A stretch of 64,000 nt of DNA from Rhodothermus profundi (lineage in GTDB: Bacteria > Bacteroidota > Rhodothermia > Rhodothermales > Rhodothermaceae): positions 61,071-125,070 of the forward strand of contig NZ_FRAU01000003.1 in the NCBI RefSeq assembly GCF_900142415.1. Direction: 5' to 3'. The notes under the pieces were generated by a model, which was not told the origin of the DNA, did no database searches, and saw only the letters and a list, made by a program, of their open reading frames with translations. Shown here in pieces: positions 8,956 through 18,404 of the stretch. Positions within the stretch are counted from its first letter, which is position 1, and each line of letters opens with the position of its first letter. A program made the translations under genes and the position numbers.

Positions 8956-9822
8956 CTATTGCTGGTACAATTCCAGTTCACCCCGCACGCGCGCTTCATT
9001 GCGCAGGCGTTGAACCAGACGGGCATAGATCTGTTTCCGGGCCTGGATGCGAGCCTGGTGGGCTACTTCGTCGTAAATCCAGCGCAATTCTGGAATGGTA
9101 CCGATGGGCAGGCGTTCTACAAGCTGGAGCACATGGTAGTGGCCTTCGATTTCGATAAGGGAAGCCAACTCGCCGTTACGCAGGCGTTGTAATGCTTCGC
9201 GCAGCGGAGTGAGCACGGCCGCGGTAAAGAGGCGAGATTCAGGGAAGTAGCGGCTGGCAAGCAGGCGGGCTTCTTCTGGGTTATCTGCGTAGCGTGCCAC
9301 AAGCGCGTCCCAGAGGGAGTCTGAAACGGCTTCGGCCTCCTGCAGCGTCTGGTGGACGGTCCGGGCATCCTGCGCGCGCGTGGTGTGCAGGTAACGGACG
9401 CGTACGTAGGGCTCTCGCAGCCGGAGCTGCTCTTTGTAGCGTTCGTAATAGGCCTGCACCTCAGAAGGATCTGGTTGGCGGGCAGTGCTCGCTTCTTCTT
9501 CCTGGTAGATGCGGTCAAGCAGCGCACTGATCAAAACAGAGCGCTCGTTTTCTTCGAGCAGCCGTTGCACCTCAGGGTCGTCGCGAAGACCGCGCCGCAA
9601 AGCTTCCTGATAGAGCAACTGGTTCGTAATCCATTGCTCAATTACCTGCTGGCTGGCTTCTGTTGAATCCATCTGCACGGGCAGAAGCTGGAGCGCACGG
9701 GACAGTTCGTCGCGCGTCAGGTAGGCCTGTCCTACGCGCGCCACTACGTCGGGAGGAGGCGGTTTTTGCTGGCATCCGACCCCGCTCAGCAGGACCAGTC
9801 CAAAAAGCAGCATCCGTTTCAT
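8956..9822 (-). CDS. SurA-like lipoprotein, probable periplasmic chaperone
   Basis: The N-terminus MKRMLLFGLVLLSGVGC is a lipoprotein signal with a lipobox ending at Cys17. The rest resembles the SurA/PrsA N-terminal chaperone region (VVARVGQAYLTRDELSRAL) followed by a divergent parvulin-like segment (YVRVRYLHTTRAQDART, LIEIEGHYHVLQLVERL). The parvulin part lacks a clear GG signature, so catalysis is doubtful and a chaperone role is more likely. Its ATG overlaps the stop of the upstream isomerase by four bases, so the two are translationally coupled. It ends in ELELYQQ. Confidence 0.75.
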   Translation of the reverse strand: MKRMLLFGLVLLSGVGCQQKPPPPDVVARVGQAYLTRDELSRALQLLPVQMDSTEASQQVIEQWITNQLLYQEALRRGLRDDPEVQRLLEENERSVLISALLDRIYQEEEASTARQPDPSEVQAYYERYKEQLRLREPYVRVRYLHTTRAQDARTVHQTLQEAEAVSDSLWDALVARYADNPEEARLLASRYFPESRLFTAAVLTPLREALQRLRNGELASLIEIEGHYHVLQLVERLPIGTIPELRWIYDEVAHQARIQARKQIYARLVQRLRNEARVRGELELYQQ

Positions 9823-11873
9823 TGGTGCGTATTGGTTAGGATTCGGCGTTCGGCAGCGAAGGCCTGGCGAAGACGTTCCGGAAAGAGGCGAACGCCATAG
9901 CGTGCGCGTAATGCGCGGTCCAGGCGTGCTTCCAGCACCTTCTGGTAGGCGCTGAGCACATCCGCACGGGCTTCCTGGAACGTCTTAAGGCGCGGTGGCT
10001 CGCGACCATCATGGTAAAGAAGCAGGTAGCCGTTCCCGGAGCGAAACGGTTCGGTGTACCGGCCAGCTTCCAGGTGTAGCACACGGTCATAGATAGAACC
10101 TGTGGGGCGTGCAATGTGCACGGTATCGATGGTAACATTTGCACTGGTATCGGAGGTCAGTTCAGCAATTAATTGAGCTACCGGTACACCGCGCTGGAGT
10201 GGTTCATAAACCCGTTGCACCAGGGTGGAGTCATGCGGGCTTCGAAAGCTGAGCACGCGCGTGCGTTCCGGAAAAACAAATTCGGAAGCATGTGCTTCGT
10301 AATAAGCGCGCAGCCCGGCCGTGTCGCGTTCAGATGCTTTCCAGACAGCCTCTTCCAGCAGCTTGAAGGCTAGCAATCCATCGACAAAGTGGCGCATGGT
10401 GCGCTGAAATTCCGGATCTGCAGCGGCCCTGCGCAGGGCTTCATAGTTGAGCAACCGGTCATCCAGAAAACGATTGACGGCCCGTAGCAGCCGCTCCCGA
10501 GCAATCGTGTCCCGGCGTGCGGTGCGGCGCAGCAGATTATGCTGGTTGACATAGGCAACGAAGTCGGCCAGCGTGTACGTAGAATCTTCAATAGTGGCGA
10601 ACGTCTGATAGAGATTAAGCGCTCCCAGCTTGCGCTGGCGCACGCGCAGGGCCAGCGTGTCGGGATGAGCAGCTACCTGCAACAGTTGGAAAAGACGGGC
10701 AGTGTCGAGATGCACGCTCAGGCGCTGGCGAAGCCGTTGCACAAATTGTTTGCGGGCGGCCTGAAGCCGACCCAGACGTTCCGCAACGGTTAGCAAGGTG
10801 TCATACGCCGCTTCGAAGGTGGGGGGAAGCGGGCGTCGATCGGTGAGCTGGAAGATATGTAGTCCAAAAGAAGTGGAGGTAACGTGCGACACGTCCCCGA
10901 TTTTTTTCAGAGAAAAGAGGGTGTCGCGCACTGCTGTTGGCAGCGGTTGGGCAAAGCTCAGGTAGCCCAGGTCGCCTCCTCGGTTTTTTGTGCGCCAGTC
11001 TTCCGAATAGCGGCGGGCCAGTTCTGCAAAGTCAGCTTTGTCCTGGAGGACGAGCAAGCGCAGGCTGTCAAGCAGGCGGTGCGCGCGCGCCGAGTCTTCT
11101 GGAGTCGGCTCTGGAGTGATCATAATGTGGGCAGCGCGCACGTCAGGCGGAGCGGGCTGTCGGGCGTGCACCTTGAGTACATGATAGCCAAAACGCGTGC
11201 GAAAAATGGGCGACAGTTCACCTACGGGGGTGTTGAAGGCATAGGTCTCCATGGGCTCAATAGTCTGACCCATTTTGATCCAGCCAATGCGTCCCCAGCC
11301 TCCTCGCGTCGTAGGAGACGACCTGGCTGACGGATCGTCTGAATGGCGGAAGGCGATTTCATTGAAGTCGGCTCCCTGGCGGATCGAGTCGAGCAAGGCC
11401 TGCAAGCGCCGGTAAGCGGCCAGCGTGTCGGCCGGGGTAGCGTTCGGGGGCACGCGCACAAAGATGTGACTGATATCTACCATGTCGGGCATGCGCTGGT
11501 AGAGCGTGCGCAGCAAGGGCTCGACCACTTCCCGGCGTATGAGGTAACTGCGGGCCAGTTCGATTCGGTAGGCCTCTACTTCAGCTATGAGGGCAGCGTC
11601 GCGCTCGTAGCCTCGGGTGCGGGCTTCCTGAACGCGCAGGCGATAGTTCACGTAACGTTCGAGAAAGTCGCGATAGGCTTCCAGTGAGTCGTCGGCCGCT
11701 TCCAGTCTACTCCCGACGGAGCGGGCATACTGGGCCTCAAACGTGGCCAGATCGATCACTTCTGAACCGGCAATAGCCACCACGCTGGTATCCTCAACCG
11801 GATGAGGCGACACCGTGCGGCATCCGGTCGCAAGGATCAGCCAACTTCCGACCAGCAGGCAGATCGTACGCAT
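9819..11873 (-). CDS. large two-parvulin-domain lipoprotein (PpiC/PpiD-like isomerase)
   Basis: The 684-residue product starts with a lipoprotein signal (MRTICLLVGSWLILATGC, lipidation at Cys18). Two parvulin domains follow, at about 130-240 (DISHIFVRVPP, RGGWGRIGWIKMGQ, FGYHVLKV) and 245-355 (AAHIMITPEP, RYSEDWRTKNRGGDLGYL, FGLHIFQL). The C-terminal 330 residues are helical and chaperone-like. PpiD-type proteins help newly secreted proteins fold at the membrane. It is the first gene of the minus-strand cluster; its promoter should lie between 11874 and 12079, shared with divergent gltX. Confidence 0.85.
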   Translation of the reverse strand: MRTICLLVGSWLILATGCRTVSPHPVEDTSVVAIAGSEVIDLATFEAQYARSVGSRLEAADDSLEAYRDFLERYVNYRLRVQEARTRGYERDAALIAEVEAYRIELARSYLIRREVVEPLLRTLYQRMPDMVDISHIFVRVPPNATPADTLAAYRRLQALLDSIRQGADFNEIAFRHSDDPSARSSPTTRGGWGRIGWIKMGQTIEPMETYAFNTPVGELSPIFRTRFGYHVLKVHARQPAPPDVRAAHIMITPEPTPEDSARAHRLLDSLRLLVLQDKADFAELARRYSEDWRTKNRGGDLGYLSFAQPLPTAVRDTLFSLKKIGDVSHVTSTSFGLHIFQLTDRRPLPPTFEAAYDTLLTVAERLGRLQAARKQFVQRLRQRLSVHLDTARLFQLLQVAAHPDTLALRVRQRKLGALNLYQTFATIEDSTYTLADFVAYVNQHNLLRRTARRDTIARERLLRAVNRFLDDRLLNYEALRRAAADPEFQRTMRHFVDGLLAFKLLEEAVWKASERDTAGLRAYYEAHASEFVFPERTRVLSFRSPHDSTLVQRVYEPLQRGVPVAQLIAELTSDTSANVTIDTVHIARPTGSIYDRVLHLEAGRYTEPFRSGNGYLLLYHDGREPPRLKTFQEARADVLSAYQKVLEARLDRALRARYGVRLFPERLRQAFAAERRILTNTHQ

Positions 11874-12079
11874 ACTCTGGCTTTCTGGTAAAACGGTACG
11901 TTTGACAGGGGCGCTGGCTTGCGTAGCATAACAGGCGTTCTAACTTAGGGCGCGCGCACGCCTCGCGCAATGCTTGGATGGCTGGCGTTCTCGTAATTTT
12001 CCCACGGGGAAATGGACCAAAGCGTTATCTTTACCAGGCAGCAGATTGGGTACAAAACGAACCACACGGCTGCTTTCGT

Positions 12080-13576
12080 ATGGAAACGCATCAAATAGAA
12101 GGACCGGTGCGCGTGCGGTTTGCGCCCAGCCCTACGGGATTTCTGCACATAGGGGGATTGCGCACGGCGCTATACAATTTTCTGTTCGCGCGCAAGCATG
12201 GGGGGCAGTTTATTCTTCGCATTGAGGATACCGATCAAGAGCGGTACGTCGCCGGTGCTGAAAACGATATTATTGAATCGTTGCGGTGGGCAGGATTGAC
12301 GTATGACGAAGGGCCGGACGTAGGGGGGCCGTGCGGACCGTATCGCCAGTCGGAGCGCAAAGCGCTGTACCAGCGGTATGCGCAGCAGCTTGTAGAGGCA
12401 GGGCATGCCTACTATGCGTTTGACACGCCGGAAGAACTTGAGGAGATGCGGCGGCGCCTTCAAAAGAGCGGCAACCCGTCCCCCAAATATGATGCGATCA
12501 CGCGCATGAGCATGCGCAACTCGCTCACGTTACCGGCCGATGAAGTAGCGCGGTTGCTAGAGGAAGGCGTGCCCTATGTGATCCGGCTCAAGGTGCCGCG
12601 TCGCGAAACGATCCGCTTCTATGACCTGATTCGCGGCTGGGTCTCTTTTGAAAGTTCAGAGATTGACGACCAGGTACTGATCAAGTCTGATGGGATGCCC
12701 ACTTATCATATGGCGAACGTGGTGGATGACCATTTGATGGGCATTACGCATGTGATCCGAGGTGAAGAATGGCTGTCCTCTACGCCCAAGCATGTGCTGC
12801 TCTATCGCTATCTGGGCTGGGAAATGCCCAAGATGGCACACCTGCCGCTGATTCTGAGCCCTAAAGGGGGTAAGCTGTCCAAACGTAGTGCCGATGCACT
12901 GGGCATTCCTGTGCTGGTGCATCAGTACCGAGAGCAGGGATACGAACCGGAAGCGCTCGTAAACTACCTGGCTTTTCTGGGATGGAATCCAGGTACGGAG
13001 CAGGAGGTGTTCACCTTAGCGGAGTTGATTGAGGCGTTCTCGCTCGATCGGGTGCGACCGGCTGCGGTACAGTTCAGCCTCGACAAGTTGAAGTGGTACA
13101 ACCAGCAGTTCATTCGACGCATGTCGGTGGAGGAACTGGCCCGCAAGGCCATGCCTTATCTGAAAAAGCATGGGCTCCAGGCCGACGAGGCGTACGTTCG
13201 CCGGGTGGCAGCGCTGATGCAGGAACGGATCACCTTTGTGGAAGAACTGGCTACATTTTGCCGCTTTTTCTACGAAGATCCCGTAACGTATGAAGAGAAG
13301 GGCGTCCAAAAACGCTGGAAGGAAAACTCGGCTGCCCTGGTGCGCGCCTATGCCGATCGGCTGGAGCAACTGGAGCCGTTTACAGCTGAGACAGCCGAAC
13401 GCGCGTTGCGGGAGTTGGCTGAGGAACAGGGCGTGAAGGCTGCGGAGATCATTCATCCGACACGGTTGGCTATCAGCGGGCTATCGTTTGGCCCCAGCCT
13501 GTTTGAAATGATGGAAGTTATCGGGAAGGAGGCATGTGTGCGGCGGCTCCGTCGGGCTGCTGAGGTGCTGGGCTAA
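12080..13576 (+). CDS. gltX: glutamate--tRNA ligase
   Basis: The protein charges tRNA with glutamate in the cytoplasm. The N-terminus carries the class I signature ([19 protein letters not shown]) and the KMSKS-like motif is KLSKR in [16 protein letters not shown]. The start at 12080 is chosen because family similarity begins at [11 protein letters not shown]; an upstream extension to 11978 is not protein-like. The length of 498 residues is normal for GluRS. The gene overlaps the convergent methyltransferase gene by 59 bases. Confidence 0.95.
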   Translation: METHQIEGPVRVRFAPSPTGFLHIGGLRTALYNFLFARKHGGQFILRIEDTDQERYVAGAENDIIESLRWAGLTYDEGPDVGGPCGPYRQSERKALYQRYAQQLVEAGHAYYAFDTPEELEEMRRRLQKSGNPSPKYDAITRMSMRNSLTLPADEVARLLEEGVPYVIRLKVPRRETIRFYDLIRGWVSFESSEIDDQVLIKSDGMPTYHMANVVDDHLMGITHVIRGEEWLSSTPKHVLLYRYLGWEMPKMAHLPLILSPKGGKLSKRSADALGIPVLVHQYREQGYEPEALVNYLAFLGWNPGTEQEVFTLAELIEAFSLDRVRPAAVQFSLDKLKWYNQQFIRRMSVEELARKAMPYLKKHGLQADEAYVRRVAALMQERITFVEELATFCRFFYEDPVTYEEKGVQKRWKENSAALVRAYADRLEQLEPFTAETAERALRELAEEQGVKAAEIIHPTRLAISGLSFGPSLFEMMEVIGKEACVRRLRRAAEVLG

Positions 13577-14120
13577 AACGAGGATCTCCCTGAAGCCGGC
13601 GGTATTGACGCACGAGATCGAAGACGGCAATCCCATAAGCCACGGCTACGTTGAGCGACTGCTTGCTGCCGAACTGAGGAATTTCAAGGGCCAGATCGGC
13701 TCGCTCAATCAACGCAGGTTGTACGCCGTAGAGTTCATGGCCTACAATCAACGCCAATGGAAAGATCGTATCTGGTACCTGGTGGGTGTAGGTAGGCGTA
13801 TCGGTTAGTTCAAGTACAGCAATGGTATAGCCAGCCTCCCGCAACGTATCGACCAGGGGAACGGGATCGCGCACGTATTCCCAGGGGACTGTTTCTTCGG
13901 CGCCTAGCGCTGTTTTGTGCAGTTGGCGATGCGCGGGCGTTCCCGTGATGCCGGTCAAATAGAGTTTTTCGATGCGGGCGGCGTCGGAGGTGCGAAAAAT
14001 GGAACCTACATTGTAAATCGAACGAATGTTATCCAGCACCACCACGATGGGGTGGCGGGGCATTTGGCGCAGCGTTTCAGGATCCGGACGTGGAATTTCG
14101 TGGTGCGCCAGTTTGCGCAT
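13518..14120 (-). CDS. TrmH/SpoU family RNA methyltransferase
   Basis: The 200-residue protein has the SpoU trefoil-knot pattern: [22 protein letters not shown] near residue 27, then [12 protein letters not shown] and the knot segment [16 protein letters not shown]. These enzymes methylate the 2'-O of ribose in tRNA or rRNA with S-adenosylmethionine. The exact target cannot be told from sequence. The 3' end overlaps gltX by 59 bases in convergent orientation. The start region lies next to cmk in a short divergent interval. Confidence 0.88.
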   Translation of the reverse strand: MRKLAHHEIPRPDPETLRQMPRHPIVVVLDNIRSIYNVGSIFRTSDAARIEKLYLTGITGTPAHRQLHKTALGAEETVPWEYVRDPVPLVDTLREAGYTIAVLELTDTPTYTHQVPDTIFPLALIVGHELYGVQPALIERADLALEIPQFGSKQSLNVAVAYGIAVFDLVRQYRRLQGDPRFSPAPQQPDGAAAHMPPSR

Positions 14121-14173
14121 GGCTTGCCTGTTTGGTGCGGCTCAAAAAAATCAAGCCAGACGTTAGAAGTTCC

Positions 14174-14860
14174 GTGATCATTGCAATTGATGGTCCGGCC
14201 GGTGCAGGAAAGAGCACGACGGCACGCAGGGTAGCCGAGCGCCTGGGCTATCCTTACCTGGACACGGGCGCCATGTACCGGGCGCTGGCGCTGGCGCTGC
14301 TTCGGCAGGATCCGACGCTGGATCCGCAAAGGGCAAAGGAAGCGCTGGCGCGCACACAATTGCGTGTGGTGTGGGAGCGCGGCGCGCTGCGCGTCTTTTT
14401 GGATGACGAGGACGTAACGGAGGCCATCCGCACGCCTGAGGTCAGTCAGGCTGCCAGTCGCATCAGCACGTGGCCTGAGGTGCGCGCGCGGCTACTGGAA
14501 GAGCAGCGCCGCATTGGACGGGCCTGGGAGCAAGCATATGGCGGTGTCGTGCTGGATGGCCGGGATATTGGTACCGTGGTCTTTCCCGAAGCCGAAGTAA
14601 AGGTTTTTCTGGTGGCTGATCCAGAAGAGCGGGCCCGGCGACGTCAACGCGAGCTGGCGGCCCGAGGGCAGAAGGTGCCTCTGGAACAGGTGCTTTCCGA
14701 GATTCGCCAACGCGACGCGCAGGATCAGCAGCGAACCCTGGCGCCGCTGCGCAAAGCCGAGGATGCCGTCGAACTGGACACGACTTCGCTGAGTATTGAC
14801 GAGCAGGTGCAGCGCGTGTACGAGCTGATCCGGGAACGCCAGCGTCGTTTGCACGTTTAG
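14174..14860 (+). CDS. cmk: cytidylate kinase
   Basis: The enzyme phosphorylates CMP and dCMP for nucleotide supply. The P-loop GPAGAGKST is at residues 7-15, followed by the CMP-binding YLDTGAMYRALAL and, later, DGRDIGTVVFPEA and DPEERARRRQ. The GTG at 14174 is preferred because similarity begins at IIAIDGPAG; the 228-residue length is normal. Upstream ATG codons would extend into the neighbouring divergent gene. cmk next to rpsA is a widely conserved pairing in bacteria. Confidence 0.92.
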   Translation: MIIAIDGPAGAGKSTTARRVAERLGYPYLDTGAMYRALALALLRQDPTLDPQRAKEALARTQLRVVWERGALRVFLDDEDVTEAIRTPEVSQAASRISTWPEVRARLLEEQRRIGRAWEQAYGGVVLDGRDIGTVVFPEAEVKVFLVADPEERARRRQRELAARGQKVPLEQVLSEIRQRDAQDQQRTLAPLRKAEDAVELDTTSLSIDEQVQRVYELIRERQRRLHV

Positions 14861-14884
14861 CGGCAACGCTTGCGATGCAGGCGG

Positions 14885-14910
14885 AAACCGGAGCGCGGGC
14901 CTCCGGTTTT
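14885..14910 (+). terminator. stem-loop after cmk
   Basis: AAACCGGAG (14885-14893) pairs with CTCCGGTTT (14901-14909) around a GC-rich loop. Only four T residues follow, so it may terminate cmk transcripts or attenuate transcription into rpsA. Confidence 0.55.
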
Positions 14911-14953
14911 GAACTTCTATGTCCGCGCATTTGTGTGCAAAGTAAACCTTCAA

Positions 14954-14993
14954 ACCCGGCCCGTCCGGTGTGGCCGGAGAAGCCCGGGCGGGT
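14954..14993 (+). promoter_or_regulatory. GC-rich hairpin in the rpsA leader
   Basis: ACCCGGCCCG (14954-14963) pairs with CGGGCGGGT (14985-14993) with one bulged base, and TCCGG (14964-14968) with CCGGA (14974-14978) continues the helix. The structure ends about 73 bases before the rpsA start. Ribosomal protein S1 is autoregulated through its leader in E. coli, so a similar role is plausible here but not shown. Confidence 0.45.
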
Positions 14994-15066
14994 ACACTAA
15001 ATGAGGAACAGAAGGCGAGGCTCGCTTCTCCGCACGTGCCCGGGTCTTGCCTTCGGAAAAAAGTCT

Positions 15067-17247
15067 ATGGCAGACGAGCAGAAACAGTCGACCCAGGTCT
15101 CTGAGATGACAGAGACAACCGAGAAATCTCCGCAGCCGCAGGAGACGGCGCAGCAGGCCCACGCGGAAACGGCTTCGACGACCGAGACTCCGCAAGCCGA
15201 GACACCAGCCGAAACGGCACAGGAAGCAGCTTCGGACGCCACCGCTCCGGCTCAAGCAGAGGCCGAAGAGGCAGAGGCGGCTCCGGAAGCCACCTCGACT
15301 GAAACGCCCCCAGAAGCCACGAAGCCGGTCATGGGCTTTCGGGGCGAAATTACGGGCCCGGTTATCAAACTGGAAGAGCTGGAGAAGCAACAGGCGTCGC
15401 CGGAGATCGATCCGTTCCATGAACAGTTGCGCCAGCAAATTGAGCAGAGCTTTACAGCCGTTCAGGAAGGGGAGATCGTCACAGGGCGCATCCTGGCCGT
15501 TGGTGAAAAAGAAGTGCTGATTGACATCGGCTTTAAGAGCTCGGGCATCATTCCGCGCAGCGAGTTTGGCGACGCCGAAATCAAGGAAGGCGACGAGGTT
15601 GAAGTCTTTGTTGAAAAATTGGAGGACGCCCAGGGGCAGTTAGTGCTCTCAAAGACGCGGGCTGACCGCCTCCGTCGCTGGCAGCGGGTCGAAGATGCCT
15701 ACTACAATGAAAAAGTCATCGAAGGAACGATTGTGCGCCGCGTTAAAGGCGGCATGATCGCCGAAATTTTCGATGGCCTGGAGGCGTTCCTGCCGGGCTC
15801 TCAGATCGACGTGCGGCCCGTGCGCGACTTCGACGCCTACATTGGCAAACGCATGGAGTTCAAGATCGTCAAAATTAACCCAGCCAATGAAAACGTCGTG
15901 GTCTCGCATCGGGCGCTGCTGGAGAAAGAACTGCAGAAGCAGCGCGAGGCGATTCTGTCGAAGATGGAGCCCGGCCAGGTGCTGGAGGGCACCGTCAAAA
16001 ACATCACAGACTTCGGTGTTTTCATTGACCTCGGTGGCGTCGATGGGCTGCTGCACATTACGGATCTTTCGTGGGGTCGCGTTTCGCATCCCTCGGAGCT
16101 GGTGCAGCTCGGCCAGAAGCTAAACGTTGTGGTGCTTGACTACGACAAGGAGCGCCAGCGCATTTCGCTGGGCTTGAAGCAGCTCCAGCCTCATCCGTGG
16201 GAGAACATTGACGAGAAGTATAAGGAGGGCGACATCGTCGAAGGGAAGGTGGTGTCTATTACCGACTATGGCGCTTTTGTCGAACTGGAGAAGGGCATTG
16301 AGGGGCTGGTGCATATTTCCGAGATGAGCTGGACCGATCATATCAAGCACCCGAGTCAGAAGGTATCGCTGGGCCAGCTTGTTAAGGTGAAGATCCTGAA
16401 CATCGATCGAGAGGGGCGGAAGATTTCACTGGGCATGAAGCAGTTAGAGCCCAATCCGTGGGAGGGGCTTGCCGAGCGCTATCCGCCGGGCACGGTGCTG
16501 CGTGGCAAGGTGCGCAAGATTACCAACTTCGGAGTCTTTGTAGAGATTGAGCCGGGCATTGATGGGCTGGTCCATATCAGTGACCTGTCGTGGACGCGGC
16601 GCATCCAGCATCCGAGCGAGGTGGTTAAGGAAGGAGAGGAACTGGATGTGGTCGTCCTTGAGGTCGATGAAGAAAATCGGCGCATTTCGCTGGGGCACAA
16701 GCAGGTGCAGACCAATCCGTGGAACGACTTTGCCACGGTCTATGCCGAAGGGACCGATCATAAGGCTAAAGTGGTCCGCTTTGAAGAAAACGGTCTGGTA
16801 GTCGAGTTGCCGCTGGGCGTGGAGGCGTTTGTGCCAGCCAATGAGCTCAAACACGGAAAGAACTTTCAGGAGTTCTATAACGAAGGGGATGAGCTGGAGC
16901 TGCGCGTGATTCGCTTTAGCGCAACCGACCGGGAAATTGTCCTCAGCGAGGTTGCTAAAGAACGGGCGGAAGCAGAGGCAAGGCGAGCCGAGGAAGAGCG
17001 ACGCCGGCGTGAGGAGCGTAAACAGCAGGAAAAGGCGGTGCGAGAATATCAGCGGAAGGCGGTTACCGGCCCCACCACGCTAGGCGAGCTCAGCGGTCTG
17101 GAGGATCTGAAAGCGCAGCTTGAGGCAGCCGAAAAGGCCGCGCAGGAGGAAGGACAGCAAGCAGAGGAAGCAGCCCAGCCATCAGGGGAGGCGCAGGCAC
17201 CTGAAGCTGCAGCGGAAGATGAGACGTCTGAGGAAAAGAGCGACTGA
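15067..17247 (+). CDS. rpsA: 30S ribosomal protein S1
   Basis: The 726-residue protein contains repeated S1 RNA-binding domains, seen as G-V/A-F-V/I-E/D blocks such as ITDFGVFIDLGGVDGLLHIT, ITDYGAFVELEKGIEGLVHI and ITNFGVFVEIEPGIDGLVHI. About 115 N-terminal residues are a low-complexity Ala/Glu/Thr extension, and the C-terminus is again Glu/Ala-rich. This is longer than E. coli S1 (557). S1 unfolds mRNA at the ribosome. ATG 15067 follows a gap of 206 bases after cmk; an in-frame ATG at 15001 would add 22 basic residues and is less likely. A strong terminator follows the gene. Confidence 0.95.
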   Translation: MADEQKQSTQVSEMTETTEKSPQPQETAQQAHAETASTTETPQAETPAETAQEAASDATAPAQAEAEEAEAAPEATSTETPPEATKPVMGFRGEITGPVIKLEELEKQQASPEIDPFHEQLRQQIEQSFTAVQEGEIVTGRILAVGEKEVLIDIGFKSSGIIPRSEFGDAEIKEGDEVEVFVEKLEDAQGQLVLSKTRADRLRRWQRVEDAYYNEKVIEGTIVRRVKGGMIAEIFDGLEAFLPGSQIDVRPVRDFDAYIGKRMEFKIVKINPANENVVVSHRALLEKELQKQREAILSKMEPGQVLEGTVKNITDFGVFIDLGGVDGLLHITDLSWGRVSHPSELVQLGQKLNVVVLDYDKERQRISLGLKQLQPHPWENIDEKYKEGDIVEGKVVSITDYGAFVELEKGIEGLVHISEMSWTDHIKHPSQKVSLGQLVKVKILNIDREGRKISLGMKQLEPNPWEGLAERYPPGTVLRGKVRKITNFGVFVEIEPGIDGLVHISDLSWTRRIQHPSEVVKEGEELDVVVLEVDEENRRISLGHKQVQTNPWNDFATVYAEGTDHKAKVVRFEENGLVVELPLGVEAFVPANELKHGKNFQEFYNEGDELELRVIRFSATDREIVLSEVAKERAEAEARRAEEERRRREERKQQEKAVREYQRKAVTGPTTLGELSGLEDLKAQLEAAEKAAQEEGQQAEEAAQPSGEAQAPEAAAEDETSEEKSD

Positions 17248-17276
17248 CGCCTGAAACTAACCCGTAAATAAATCGA

Positions 17277-17316
17277 CAGGGCGGCAACCTTAGCAGGGCC
17301 GCCCTGTTTTATTTTT
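17277..17316 (+). terminator. rho-independent terminator after rpsA
   Basis: CAGGGCGGC (17277-17285) pairs with GCCGCCCTG (17298-17306) and is followed by TTTTATTTTT. It sits 30 bases after the rpsA stop. Confidence 0.9.
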
Positions 17317-17342
17317 GCCCAATCATGAACGCAGAGGGTGCG

Positions 17343-18266
17343 ATGGAACTAGAAAAAAAGCCGGCAGCCCTTTCGGCGAAAGCTGAGGATGCTGCGGCAG
17401 AAAAGGTGCGGGCAGAAGCTACGGTTTATCGAGACGCCGCCCATCGTTTTCCAGATTGGAAAGGCGTTAGCGCCAAGCAAATAGAGCTGGACCGGGCGCT
17501 TCTGGACCGAACGGAAGGCCGGGTGCACACGCTGCTTTCTCATCTGCTGGTTGATCGCACGCTGCATCATTATCTGAGCTATGCCAATGTCGTATCGGTA
17601 CGGCGGTTGGGGTACAACGATCATGGACCAGTGCATGCCCGCATAGTTACCTACAATGCTTTGAAAATTTTGCGATTGCTCTATGAGGGAGGGATCCGGC
17701 CGTCGCTTGAAATGGAAGAGGTGGGTACTTATGAGGATGCGCAGGTAGCCGTAGCGCTGGCCGCGTTTCTGCATGATGCCGGTATGGGCATTACCCGCGA
17801 AGGACATGAGCAGTGGGCGCTGACGTTGGTTGATCCATTTATCCAACACTATCTGAAGCTGGTTTATGCGGAGGGAGATCCGATGCGGGCTGTCCTGCGG
17901 GCGCTGGTACATGAATGCATTGTAGGACACATGGGCAACGTGCGCATTCACTCCATTGAGGCGGGCGTTGTGCTGGTTGCCGATGGGACCGATATGACGC
18001 ACGGACGCTCACGCATTCCGCAAATGATCAACCGCGACCCTATGATTGGCGACATTCACCGCTATTCTGCCAGTGCGATCACGCGCGTGCACATTGGCCC
18101 TGGAGAACGCAAGCCCGTCCGCATAGCGGCTTACATGGAGCACGTGACCGGCCTCTTTCAGGTGGAGGAAGTGCTCATGCACAAGGTGAAAGCTGCTCCC
18201 ATCATGCAACACCTGGAAATCTGCGCCTACGTAGGAGACGATCCTCCGCGCTTCTACCTCCGCTGA
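17343..18266 (+). CDS. HD-domain phosphohydrolase
   Basis: The protein carries metal-site residues typical of HD hydrolases: His94 and His98 (GYNDHGPVHAR), HD at 144-145 (AAFLHDAGMG) and a later Asp in VADGTDMTHGR. HD-domain proteins hydrolyse nucleotides or phosphoesters; the substrate cannot be told. The start at 17343 has a GAGG sequence five bases upstream; ATG 17325 in frame is the alternative. The gene lies alone between the rpsA terminator and the ZIP transporter. It belongs to a conserved uncharacterised family rather than to RelA/SpoT, since no synthetase part is present. Confidence 0.78.
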   Translation: MELEKKPAALSAKAEDAAAEKVRAEATVYRDAAHRFPDWKGVSAKQIELDRALLDRTEGRVHTLLSHLLVDRTLHHYLSYANVVSVRRLGYNDHGPVHARIVTYNALKILRLLYEGGIRPSLEMEEVGTYEDAQVAVALAAFLHDAGMGITREGHEQWALTLVDPFIQHYLKLVYAEGDPMRAVLRALVHECIVGHMGNVRIHSIEAGVVLVADGTDMTHGRSRIPQMINRDPMIGDIHRYSASAITRVHIGPGERKPVRIAAYMEHVTGLFQVEEVLMHKVKAAPIMQHLEICAYVGDDPPRFYLR

Positions 18267-18404
18267 GCCGATTGCATTAGAGATCTCGGGGACGTTATTT
18301 TGCGGCGCGTTTTTTTACGCAACAATCTGCGTGGCGTCTTCGCCAAGCCGCTCGGGAAATGGTTTGTTGCATGAAATGACGGGAGACGGTAAGTCCAATC
18401 GATC

